Source: an uncultured Verrucomicrobia subdivision 3 bacterium
GTDB lineage: Bacteria; Verrucomicrobiota; Verrucomicrobiia; Limisphaerales; UBA11358
Length of the DNA stretch: 64,000 nucleotides
Assembly: GCA_903895255.1 (NCBI GenBank)
Contig: CAITTG010000071.1
Span: 1-64,000 of the forward strand
Direction of reading: 5' to 3'
This document shows positions 15,133-23,482 of this stretch, one piece after another. A program made the position numbers and the translations under genes. The notes under the pieces are model-generated. The model saw only the letters and a program-made list of their open reading frames with translations, did no database searches and was not told the origin of the DNA. How positions within the stretch are numbered: position 1 is the first letter of the stretch; the number at the start of each line of letters is the position of its first letter.

Positions 15133-17490
15133 TTATACGGCGGCAATGAGGTCGTTCAATTCTTGCATGATGGCGGTTAACCGGTCTTGGCCAAAGACGG
15201 CTTCCGCGCGCGCGCGACCACCTTGAAAGGTAAATGGCGGATGGGTGAAGATACTGGAATCGAGCGCGACATACTTGGTTTCGGTCACGGTGGCGGAGAC
15301 GACATTGCGCAACAGGCTTAGAAGCCGGGCCTGGTCGGGATTAATACTACTGGAATTTTCTGCAACCCAGACGTTAAAGGCACGTTCAACCCGCTGCTGG
15401 CGGGTGGGCAGTTCATACAATCCCAGCGCGGCGCGAATGAAATCCGACAGTGAACCGGACGGTTGCTCGAACGCTTTGCGGAGGGTGGATTCATCAAACC
15501 AAAAATGCGGCGAGTTGAGTTTATGGGCGAGGTCTTCCCATTCCTCCTCAGTCAGGGTCTCGCCCGCCATGATCTTGCGGACTGCGGGTTCCGTGTTGCG
15601 TAATTCCTGAATGCGATTAAACCAGCCATCCTGATAGGTCTTGCGGTCAATGGCCATGCCCTCCGGTCCGACATGAATGAGTTCACGGCGACGCATCGAA
15701 TCTTCCAGTTCACCCAGGGGAATTAGGGTGAATTCGCGTGGCTGTGGCGGCGGGCCGGGCGGAGTCGGCGGCGTTGGTTCCGGGCCGGGTTCGGGGTCTG
15801 TGCCGCCAGGTGGCGGACGCCTGCCAACTTCCCTTGGCCGGTGATACGGTGTGCCGGGGTCATTGAACCGGGTATGATTGCCGACGAAATCGTAAATCAG
15901 GAAATCAGTTTTGCCGATGCGGGGACACAACCGGCTGCCCCGCCCGCGCATCTGGGCATATTTGATGGCCGATGAGGTGGGCCGTAGCATCACCAGGTTT
16001 TCAATTTCCTTGTGGTCATAGCCGGTGTCCAGCATGTCCACCGAAATGGCAATGACCGGCAACGGGTCAAATTTGAACCGGTCGATGATGGGCCGGGGAT
16101 TGCCGTTGTTCGAGTAGCAGGTGATTTTCTGAGCGAAACTCTGGCGGACTTCGGCGGGGGAACGATTGGTTTGCTGCGCAATCCGCAGGCAGGCGGCATC
16201 CGGCAAAAGCTGGTTGAACAACCGTTCCAAGATCACGGCTTGCTTTTCACCAACGGCAAAGACGATGGTTTTGCGCGGGTGCGGCTGGGGCCGTTCCTCC
16301 TCAACCCGAAAATATTCCTCGATGATGAGTTTCAGCCGGTCCTCACTCTCAGCCTTGCGCCCCCAATCGCTGAACTCGATTTCTTCGTCTTCCCAATCCG
16401 TGCCCTCGAATGTCAGCACCGACTCAGCCGCATAAATTCTGTAATCGGCCAGGAATTTTTCCTTGATGCCGTCGCGGATGGTGTAGGCAAATGTCGGGCG
16501 GCCTTCCTGTGCTGCACTGTCCCAGCAATCAAAAAACATGTAGGTACTGCGGATGAGCTGGCGTTCGTGGTCGCTTACCCAATGCAGTTCACCCGGATTC
16601 GGCGTGGCCGTGAGACCAATATGGATGGCATCAAAATGCGCCAGCGTGACCCGGTGGGTGTTGTAAATGGACCGGTGGCACTCGTCCGTGATAACCAAAT
16701 CGAAATAGGCGTGGCCGAATCCGCCCGGACCAAGCTGCCCGGCAATCGTGTCAAGCGTGCCCACAACGATTTGGCCTTCCAAAGACTTTCTGCCACCGTA
16801 AAGCAGGCTGGCCGGGTATTCCCGCAAATAATCGTCAAACGTGTCCTGTTTGGCCTGCCGGGCCAGTTCAATTCGGTCGGCCAGGAACAGAACGCGGGAA
16901 ATCGCGGCAGCCTGCATCCATCGTTTGATGAGCATGGCGATGGTGAGGGTTTTACCCGTGCCGGTCGCCTTTTCAAACAACATTCGCCGCCGGCCGGCAA
17001 TGAGCGCGTCATCGGCGGCGTGGAGGCACCGGATTTGATAGGGCCGCGCCTCAACATCCTCCCCTTTGAAGCGAAAATGCGTCGGCATGGGGACCGCCCG
17101 GATGGAAGTGGCCAGGTCTCCGCGCCGGTGTTGGCGGAGGTTGGCCCGGCTTTCCAGGTCTGATTGGGTGGGAAAGCCGATTATGGGCCGGGCATCGCCG
17201 TTCTCGTAATCCCAAAAGTAATGCTCCCGACCGTTGCTCAGTATGACGAACGGAGCCGCAAGACTGATGGCGTAATCCTTGGTCTGGGCCTTCGCGGAGT
17301 ATGGATCAACGGAAAAGCGCTTTGTTTCGACCACGCACAGCGGCCGGGTGCGGGAATTTTTGAGGAGGTAATCCGCCCGGCCATCTGCCGCTGCTTCCTC
17401 GGTGGATACGACCGCCTTGTTTTCAATATCCCAACCCGCCTCCCGTAAGAGGCGGTCAACCACGATTCTGGCATCAGCTTCGGTTGGCAT
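15133..17490 (-). CDS. hsdR: Type I restriction system endonuclease/translocase HsdR
   Basis: 785 residues. The N-terminal nuclease domain has GRADYLL and VVETKRF (the D...ExK core). The SF2 translocase part has Walker A KATGTGKT (K180), a DECH motif in ITDECHRSIYN, and motif VI-like MRGRGSRLCP. A proline-rich linker (around residues 575-595) leads to an EcoEI-type C-terminal domain. It pumps DNA past the bound complex and cuts at a distance. It is the first of the three hsd genes in transcription order. Confidence 0.95.
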   Translation of the reverse strand: MPTEADARIVVDRLLREAGWDIENKAVVSTEEAAADGRADYLLKNSRTRPLCVVETKRFSVDPYSAKAQTKDYAISLAAPFVILSNGREHYFWDYENGDARPIIGFPTQSDLESRANLRQHRRGDLATSIRAVPMPTHFRFKGEDVEARPYQIRCLHAADDALIAGRRRMLFEKATGTGKTLTIAMLIKRWMQAAAISRVLFLADRIELARQAKQDTFDDYLREYPASLLYGGRKSLEGQIVVGTLDTIAGQLGPGGFGHAYFDLVITDECHRSIYNTHRVTLAHFDAIHIGLTATPNPGELHWVSDHERQLIRSTYMFFDCWDSAAQEGRPTFAYTIRDGIKEKFLADYRIYAAESVLTFEGTDWEDEEIEFSDWGRKAESEDRLKLIIEEYFRVEEERPQPHPRKTIVFAVGEKQAVILERLFNQLLPDAACLRIAQQTNRSPAEVRQSFAQKITCYSNNGNPRPIIDRFKFDPLPVIAISVDMLDTGYDHKEIENLVMLRPTSSAIKYAQMRGRGSRLCPRIGKTDFLIYDFVGNHTRFNDPGTPYHRPREVGRRPPPGGTDPEPGPEPTPPTPPGPPPQPREFTLIPLGELEDSMRRRELIHVGPEGMAIDRKTYQDGWFNRIQELRNTEPAVRKIMAGETLTEEEWEDLAHKLNSPHFWFDESTLRKAFEQPSGSLSDFIRAALGLYELPTRQQRVERAFNVWVAENSSSINPDQARLLSLLRNVVSATVTETKYVALDSSIFTHPPFTFQGGRARAEAVFGQDRLTAIMQELNDLIAAV

Positions 17491-17535
17491 GGCGGTTTGA
17501 CTTGGTTCGACCGGGCCAGATTAACGTATTCAGCC

Positions 17536-18450
17536 TCAATCGTCAGCAATTTGTTGGGTGGTGCAAGTGCTGGCAGCGCCCAGGTCTAAATCAGGTTCTG
17601 ACTTCGTTGAACGTAAGATTGCGGACCAGCCAACCTCGGGCGGGTCTTCATAAAAATTACTAATTCTGAAGCGGTAAGCTACGCCCTGTGTATAAAGCGT
17701 ATCAGCATATTCAGCAACCTCCTTTATCGTTTCAAAAACAGAAACGCGGGGAGACTTTGTCAGGTAAATGCTTTTGAAACCGGTAATTTTCTTGGTTTCA
17801 ACGTCCACATCTAAAACGCTCATTACGGGGATTGTTTCCTCGCAGAGGATGACAGCTGTATTATTGCAGGGAGGTTCAGTGCTCCATTTGTAAACATTAA
17901 GTTTCAACATATCACACAACGTTCCCAAACAGATGCTTATCCATTCACCAACTTCAGTAGATGCGACGTTTTTAAGCAGCTCGCGCATTTCGGCCGATGA
18001 AAGGTCTTTGTCATAATGCGCCGTTGAAACTTTATTTCTGAGGACGCCCAATTTGCCTTTTCTCCCAAATGGCACCAACAATTCAAATCTCTCACGTAAC
18101 GCGGTTAAATCCTTCGCACCGCCCGGTGGAAGATGTGAATGAACAGACTTTTCCGATTGGACACAGTTGATCAAATCAACAATTCCAATACAAAGGGCGT
18201 GCAAAGGGGCGACAATTCCCCGCAGGCGTCGCCTTTGCTTTTTTGGGGCTGTGACAGCATTATATTGTTCAATGCCTTCCTGAATATCTCTGAGCCCCTC
18301 AAGGCACTTGCAAAGCCTTTCCGCCGGACCATTCATTGGCAACCACTCACCCCTTTGACCCTCATCCCCAGCCATATCGACAATTTTCCGGTCCACGGGA
18401 TCAGCGTAAATCGGAAAGCCAAGATTTTCATTTTTATCAGGCGCGCTCAC
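17536..18450 (-). CDS. Hypothetical protein upstream of hsdR, possible HEPN-like
   Basis: 304 residues, no membrane segment. An N-terminal helical half (AERLCKCLEGLRDIQEGIEQY, LHALCIGIVDLINCV) contains VLRNKVSTAHYDKDL, where R-N-K-V-S-T-A-H fits the R-x(4-6)-H pattern of HEPN proteins. The C-terminal half is beta-rich. Two separate features support the gene being real: its start overlaps the previous gene by 14 bp, and it is followed by hsdR at 45 bp. The HEPN reading is tentative. Confidence 0.68.
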   Translation of the reverse strand: MSAPDKNENLGFPIYADPVDRKIVDMAGDEGQRGEWLPMNGPAERLCKCLEGLRDIQEGIEQYNAVTAPKKQRRRLRGIVAPLHALCIGIVDLINCVQSEKSVHSHLPPGGAKDLTALRERFELLVPFGRKGKLGVLRNKVSTAHYDKDLSSAEMRELLKNVASTEVGEWISICLGTLCDMLKLNVYKWSTEPPCNNTAVILCEETIPVMSVLDVDVETKKITGFKSIYLTKSPRVSVFETIKEVAEYADTLYTQGVAYRFRISNFYEDPPEVGWSAILRSTKSEPDLDLGAASTCTTQQIADD

Positions 18451-18895
18451 ACGATTGATTTTGCCCCAAATTGGGGGTTGGGCAATGCTGGAGATTGATC
18501 AAGGGGCTAACCGAAAAGGCAAAATCATCCCCATCCTGGTTGACCCCACAAACCTTGACTGCATCCGCAAGGAGCGAACCAGTTTCCCGCAATTCCGCCT
18601 TGGGGTGTTTGCGGTAAAATTTATTGGCCAGCGCCAGACTGCGACCCGTCAGGCCGGGCGCGACCACCCCGGTTAACTTGCAACGCACCCGCCCGTGGCC
18701 AATGTAACGCCGGTACGGGCAGGGAATCCTGCGAGTCAAAAGTTCAAACTCCAACAAGCCCTTTTCCAAAGGAAGTGTGTCCAAATAGGCATCCACTTCG
18801 GCCATGGTCCGAAAACCAGTACCGGGTGCTACCGCATAACCGTAGCAATAGTTGCCAGTGGGCACCTTTTTTTCCGGCGGCCGGGATTTGCTCAT
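18437..18895 (-). CDS. Hypothetical protein, first gene of the defence operon
   Basis: 152 residues with no family I recognise. The N-terminus is basic and Pro-rich (SKSRPPEKKVPTG), the middle has RRIPCPYRRYIGHGRVRCKLTG, and the end has several Cys residues (VKVCGVNQDG, LQHCPTPNLG). Its stop overlaps the next start by 14 bp. The promoter for the minus-strand block should lie upstream, between 18896 and 19068, but I see no clear -35/-10 pair there. Confidence 0.6.
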   Translation of the reverse strand: MSKSRPPEKKVPTGNYCYGYAVAPGTGFRTMAEVDAYLDTLPLEKGLLEFELLTRRIPCPYRRYIGHGRVRCKLTGVVAPGLTGRSLALANKFYRKHPKAELRETGSLLADAVKVCGVNQDGDDFAFSVSPLINLQHCPTPNLGQNQSCERA

Positions 18896-19068
18896 TGCTC
18901 GCTAAACGTAATCACCGATTGCATTCCGTGTCAATTGTGACCAGGCCAATATTCGCCCTTTTGCCTTTTAATTTTGCCGCTCCTAACTGGTCTAAACACA
19001 ACCAGCCACCCCTATAACCCGCCCCCCCGCCTCCGCAACTTTTTACGCGGTCAATTGTTGAAACTAAG

Positions 19069-19293
19069 GTGAATCGAAAATTAAAAGCACATTGTGGCAG
19101 AGGCCTTGATCTCCTAACGATTTACTACCTGGTAAATACTGTTGTGCGCCATGGCAACCAAATGGGTGCTTGGACGCATCCTGAATGGGCATGCCTGATT
19201 GATAACGCCATTCTCCTGGCGTTCACCACATGGTTTGTGTGGCGTCTTTATACCGGCTTGGATCGGGATGGTGATTTCTTGTGGGAAGATTGA
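19069..19293 (+). CDS. Small membrane protein near the right island end
   Basis: 74 residues from a GTG preceded by AACTAAG, a weak ribosome site. Two hydrophobic stretches, LLTIYYLVNTVV and NAILLAFTTWFVWRLY, suggest a two-pass membrane protein with a short acidic tail (DRDGDFLWED). It diverges from the defence operon. No known family; small membrane proteins in defence islands are often toxins, but nothing here proves that. Confidence 0.5.
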   Translation: MNRKLKAHCGRGLDLLTIYYLVNTVVRHGNQMGAWTHPEWACLIDNAILLAFTTWFVWRLYTGLDRDGDFLWED

Positions 19294-19698
19294 ACCCCAA
19301 GGGCTAGGCAAATGCGCCCTTTTGCAAATAAATTTTTCCACCCCCAATCAGTTTAACCATCCCCGGCCACCGCCGGGAGCCACCCCCCCCGCCCCCTCAT
19401 CGGAAAGCGGTAAATTAAAAAGCAATGCTCCGCTGCCCCACCCGAGCGACCTTCATCCGTCAAAGTCCAAGCGTTTGGACACGACTTGTTCAAAACAAAT
19501 ACCATTTGTCAGTCCAATTTAGGACGGGACAAATTTAGACGGGACAGGACGGGACACGCAAGAGGTCAATTTGTGCGCAATGATGCGAGCTGCCCGGCAA
19601 AAAACAAAAAGGCTCGACACGCATCGTCGCCAATATTAATAACGGTTTGGTGACGCACCACGCATCAAAGCGAAAAATCAATGAATACTCATGATGAA
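19294..19698. other. Non-coding right flank of the island
   Basis: About 400 bp without a convincing gene. It contains the three GACGGGACA repeats at 19523-19556, followed by AT-rich sequence up to the right att repeat. This is the expected layout of a recombinase arm region. Confidence 0.6.
19523..19556 (+). repeat. GACGGGACA repeats, right end of island
   Basis: Three direct copies at 19523-19531, 19538-19546 and 19548-19556. The last two are spaced by a single base. The left-end set (701-745) has the same nonamer with spacing of two bases between direct copies. The repeats lie 143 bp inside the right att site. Confidence 0.65.
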
Positions 19699-19722
19699 TT
19701 CAACTCCCGCCGCCTCCACCAT
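19699..19722 (+). repeat. Right attachment site (att)
   Basis: An exact 24-bp direct copy of 644-667 in the tmRNA gene. The stop codon of the neighbouring minus-strand lipoprotein gene (TGA, 19702-19700) lies inside it, so before insertion that gene must have ended inside the tmRNA 3' end. Confidence 0.93.
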
Positions 19723-20935
19723 TTTCTTTAACGCCAGTGAAGGGAGCCACCCTGACGCCCGCTTCTTTCATGGCCTCGGTCGATAGGACACCCTTAATCT
19801 CCGTGTTCGCGGGTTCCCGCCGTCGTTCCTCCCATTTAAGTCTGAGCCGCGTGGCCACGGTTCGCACACACGCCAGCGGGTCCGCTTCCGCCTGGCTGAT
19901 GGCTTCCGTCACGCGCGCCGGATCCTGGATTAATTCCGTTTTCACCGAGCACAGCACCCGCAGTTCCTGGTCGCCCGGTCCCGGCCGCTCCGCTTGCACT
20001 GCAGCGGTAAAATCCTGGCAGTCCTGCGCCGTCACCCCGCCCAGCAGGACCTTGACCCGCTGCGGCAGGGCGAGCACCGCATAGTCGCGCTCGGTGCGCA
20101 CCAGCACCGGACCGGCGTAGTACAGGTTGCGGGGCGATGGCAGTTTCAAACTGTTTACCAGCTCCTGCATGCAACGGCCGCATAGCTGGATTTGCCGTGT
20201 GGGATGCAGACCCATAAACGTTCGATTCAGGGAGACGCGCAGCGTGCGGTTCATCAAACAATTGGCATCCATGCAGTGATGACCTGCGGCGAAATCATGC
20301 CGACTCACCAGCCCCAGCATATGACCGGCCTCGTGCAGGAGCATTTCATCCGGAACCGATTTTGCAAACCCGTAACGGACGTTCATATAAATGGCCGGAT
20401 ACGGTAAAGTATCCGTGTGCGGATGCTCGTCCTGGGGTGGGTGGCGGGCCGGGGCGGCGGAGCGGCCGGGAGTCGCCGACAATGGCTCCGTCGCCAGGGC
20501 GCTGTCATAATAGAGCACGGGCATGTAGGCCGGGGCCGAACCTGCCGTGGCCGGTGGTCCGGCCAGGAATTGGCGCGCCAGGCCATGCGGGGTCAGTCCC
20601 CGCGCCGCCTTCCGGGAAATCACCGGACGGCGCACGATCTCAATACCATCTGGCTTTTCGCAGTAAGTGGCCAGAAACTCCCGGAGCTTTTTCAAGGTTG
20701 AATCGCGAGGCTCACAACCTGCCACCGCTGCGACTTCCACATACAGCCGGGCATGTGGGCGGCCCAACAGGTACAGCAATTGCGGCTGCCACGAGCCTTG
20801 GAATTCCATCAGCCCAGTGTCGCCCTCGGTGGGGGCGGACACGGGGGCGGGCGGTGGCACGGCCGTGGTGGGCGCCGCACAACCGGCCAGCAGCAGGGTG
20901 ACCGCCAGCAGCGCCAGGCCAGCCAGGAGTTTCAT
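19700..20935 (-). CDS. Archaemetzincin-like zinc-peptidase lipoprotein
   Basis: 411 residues beginning with a lipoprotein signal (LLAVTLLLAGC), so probably membrane-anchored outside the cytoplasm. The middle carries LHEAGHMLGLVSRHD, followed by HCMDANCLMN and CGRC. This gives HExxHxxG with a CX4CXM and a later CxxC, the layout of archaemetzincins, although the CxM-to-CxxC spacing is about 23 residues rather than 17. Such zinc peptidases have few known substrates. The last six residues, GGGGGS, are encoded by the att repeat. A Nudix gene lies 36 bp upstream on the same strand. Confidence 0.75.
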   Translation of the reverse strand: MKLLAGLALLAVTLLLAGCAAPTTAVPPPAPVSAPTEGDTGLMEFQGSWQPQLLYLLGRPHARLYVEVAAVAGCEPRDSTLKKLREFLATYCEKPDGIEIVRRPVISRKAARGLTPHGLARQFLAGPPATAGSAPAYMPVLYYDSALATEPLSATPGRSAAPARHPPQDEHPHTDTLPYPAIYMNVRYGFAKSVPDEMLLHEAGHMLGLVSRHDFAAGHHCMDANCLMNRTLRVSLNRTFMGLHPTRQIQLCGRCMQELVNSLKLPSPRNLYYAGPVLVRTERDYAVLALPQRVKVLLGGVTAQDCQDFTAAVQAERPGPGDQELRVLCSVKTELIQDPARVTEAISQAEADPLACVRTVATRLRLKWEERRREPANTEIKGVLSTEAMKEAGVRVAPFTGVKENGGGGGS

Positions 20936-20971
20936 AAAATGAACAGGTGGTCCGCCAGTGACCGCCGGACT

Positions 20972-21475
20972 TCAGGTCAGGCCGTTGAGCGTTTGCCAGA
21001 TCAAGACAAACGCCCGGGCAAAATCCTGCGGCCGTTCCCGGACCCAGCGGGTGACGTGTTCGGGGGCAAACCAGTCGCCGGTTTCAATTTCATCCGGGTG
21101 AAGCTGGAACGGGCCTTCGGCCGTGCAGCGATAGATCCAGCAAAATTCCCAGCCGGTTTCGCGGCAGGCGTTGATTTTAAACAAGCGTTCTGGCGGTTGT
21201 GCCAGGTGCAGCCCGATTTCCTCGCGCACCTCGCGCACGGCGCAGGGGTCGTAATCCTCCCCGCTGTCCATATGCCCGGAGGAGGAGGAATCCCAGAGTC
21301 CGGCGGCGGTGTCTTTTTTGAGAGAGCGCTTTTGCAGGAACACCTGGCCGCGAGCGTTATACACCAATACGTGCACCGCCCGGTGCCATAGGCCCCGCGC
21401 GTGAACTTCGCGCCGGGGCGCCTGGCCGATCACCGCGTCCTGCTCGTTGACGATATCAAATATTTCCTCACTCAT
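20972..21475 (-). CDS. Nudix hydrolase (IPP isomerase-like/YfcD type)
   Basis: 167 residues. The Nudix box is complete: GHMDSGEDYDPCAVREVREEIGL fits G-x5-E-x7-REUxEExGU. The N-terminal part (FDIVNEQDAVIGQAPRREVH, then LWHRAVHVLVYNARGQVFLQKRS) matches the isopentenyl-diphosphate-isomerase-like branch that includes YfcD, whose members hydrolyse nucleoside-diphosphate-linked substrates. The start overlaps the stop of the M48 peptidase frame (ATGA), so the two are coupled. Confidence 0.88.
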   Translation of the reverse strand: MSEEIFDIVNEQDAVIGQAPRREVHARGLWHRAVHVLVYNARGQVFLQKRSLKKDTAAGLWDSSSSGHMDSGEDYDPCAVREVREEIGLHLAQPPERLFKINACRETGWEFCWIYRCTAEGPFQLHPDEIETGDWFAPEHVTRWVRERPQDFARAFVLIWQTLNGLT

Positions 21476-22767
21476 GGGTTGTGATGGTAAATGGTGCTGC
21501 CGGGAACCGCCAGTATGGCCTTGCCCGCCGCTGCATTTCCTGCATCGGCCAAAAAAACATTTGTCGTTCCCGGCAGTTTAATTTGCTCGGCAAGTTGGTT
21601 CACCAGGTTCCGAGCCGCCGGCTCGGCAGGCTCATGCCCGGTATTTAAATAAAGTACAAAACACGCTTGCTGCGGTCGGTGCACCACTGTTTTTCGCACC
21701 AGACTGGCCGTGCAGATGTCTGGTTTGGCGGCCAGTAAACTGATGGTTTCCGCGAGTTCCGCCGGTGACAAGTCATGTGGCGTAAATACATCGGTGGATT
21801 CCAGCGCGCCACGTTCCGCCTCAGCCAGTGCGACCGCTAACTTATATTCCTGGTAACGGTGATCTAATTCGAGCAGTTTTTCCGTGTCCCCCAACTTCTG
21901 GTAATAGTGGTGTTGCAAGTTCAAAACTCCCAGGGTCATGGTGTCGTCTGCTTGCACAGCTCGCTCCAGATGCGGAATGCCGGCGGCATCGCCCCGGGCA
22001 AGTAAATACTGGCCTTGGAAAATATTGGCCCCCGGGTGATCGGGTTGGCGTTGGAGAATTTCAGCAGCCGTGGCCAGCGCGCCGGCGGCGTCTTGTTGGT
22101 CCATCAATAGTCGGGCGCGGCACCATAATACCGCCACGGTGTTTTCACCAGCCGCAGCGGCCTCCGCGCGGGCGAGACCTAGTTTTAATTCCTGGACTTC
22201 CTGATGACGTTGAGCCCAGCTTTTCTCCACTTGTTTTGACCATTCCTGCCCCAGTTTCTCCATCCATTCGGCGAGTTTTGCCCCCAGGAACACCTCGGCG
22301 GCTGAAGGACCGGACCGGGGCGGCAACAGCGCCGCCAAGTGGTCCAAATCCAGGTCCTCCGGCCGGCGGCCAAGCGCTTGGAGACGTTCCCGCAGGCAGG
22401 GATGGGTGTCGGTGTTGTCGGTGGTTTGCTGCAGGCTCAATTCGATGCATTTGGCCACTTCAGCCGGGTCGTCTGGCCCGCTCAGCCGGGCGGCCAATTC
22501 GTTGAAAAGACTGGCCGGTGGCGCCGCTAGATCGCCGGCCCTGGCATAAACATCAGGCCAAAATTTTTCGAGAATCAAAGGTTGGTGAACGCGCACCCGA
22601 ATCAGGGCGGTCGCTGCCGTTGCAACTCCGGCCAAGTCGGCGGAACAACGGTCCGCAACGTATTCGTCCAGCCGCGAAAGCACGAATGAGCTGGCATTGA
22701 ATTTTGGCCAGAACCACCCGGCAAAATGCCGGAGAAGCCCAAGATCCGAGCGGCGACGCTCCGCCAT
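21472..22767 (-). pseudogene. M48 peptidase, C-terminal part after a frameshift
   Basis: This 431-codon frame continues the peptidase of 22602-23372 in another frame. Reading back past its first ATG gives RKNHSRFNGWIYRVRRTWRQ, which joins the HEFGHL of the upstream part if one extra A is added to a five-A run (plus-strand T run 22832-22836). It contains the third zinc ligand region (LDEYVADRCSADLAG, Glu of the ExxAD motif) and a repeat-rich domain of TPR type. Alone it lacks HExxH and the membrane segments. A real one-base deletion or a homopolymer sequencing error would both explain this. Confidence 0.8.
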
Positions 22768-23372
22768 CTGCTGGAAGATCTGTCTCCAAGTGCGCCGAAC
22801 CCGGTAAATCCACCCATTAAATCGCGAATGATTTTTCGAAGGTGGCCAAACTCATGCGCCAGCACGGCTTTAAACTCATCCGGACCCAAACCCAGCATCA
22901 GCGGCAGGCCAACGATGAGATAATTACGCTGCCAGCCAAAGACACCCAACCGTGGAGTTTGTGCGACCGCGGCATTGTAGTCATTCACCAATAGCACTTG
23001 ATGGAACGGGGCGGATCGCAATTGCCCGCGCAACTGGTCGATCAGGCTAAAAAGTTCCGGGGCCTCTGCCGCGGTTATTTCCAGCCCCGTGGGCGGTTCC
23101 AGCCGCACCCACAAACCCTTAATGATAGCCACGCACAACCCGCCAGCGGCCAGGCCGATGACGATGGCCAGCTTGATGGTCAGCGGATTCGGGGCGTTGC
23201 AGGCCAGGGCCACCACGCCCACCACCAATCCGATGGCCAGCAGCAGCACGCCCAGCAAGTAGACATAAGCCAGCGTTACCAGCCCGGCCACATACCATTC
23301 ATAAAGCGCCGGATGTCTCCGGGCGCGTTGCTCCAGGCGTTGAACCAGGCGGTCAAATGCGGCGTCTTGCAT
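22602..23372 (-). pseudogene. M48 peptidase, N-terminal part with HEFGH zinc site (frameshifted)
   Basis: The true homologous part runs to about codon 180, after which the frame shifts into unrelated residues. It has two membrane segments (LVTLAYVYLLGVLLLAIGLVVG and LAIVIGLAAGGLCVAIIKGL; about residues 30-85), a substrate domain, and LAHEFGHLRK, the zinc-binding HExxH of M48 (HtpX/Ste24-type) peptidases. Read together with 21472-22767 it gives a roughly 630-residue enzyme, so the gene is better seen as one locus, 21472-23372. These peptidases process or degrade membrane proteins. Confidence 0.82.
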
Positions 23373-23482
23373 GGGAATTTACAGCTCACTGCCCGTTCAA
23401 ATCCCGGGACGGGAAGTGATTCCAAAATCAAACTGGAAATTATTGATTTAATCAAGCCCCGAACCGGCGGCCAGCCAGGTGC

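Larger units (their letters stand above)
644..19722 (+). mobile_element. Genomic island integrated in the tmRNA gene (about 19.06 kb)
   Basis: The element is bounded by 24-bp direct repeats of the tmRNA 3' end. It carries a tyrosine recombinase at its left end, two excisionase-like HTH genes, a primase/helicase-like gene and a long minus-strand cargo operon of type I restriction-modification and toxin-like genes. Repeat-to-repeat distance is 19,055 bp, the expected size of an excised circle. No structural phage gene, relaxase or type IV secretion gene is visible, so it resembles a phage-satellite-like or mobilisable defence island rather than a full prophage or conjugative element. Part of the cargo (around 11.8-12.4 kb) is visibly AT-richer than the surrounding chromosome. 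Confidence 0.93.

Noticed and set aside
16012..17163. 383-codon plus-strand open frame
   Set aside because: Antisense to hsdR, which carries all expected motifs.
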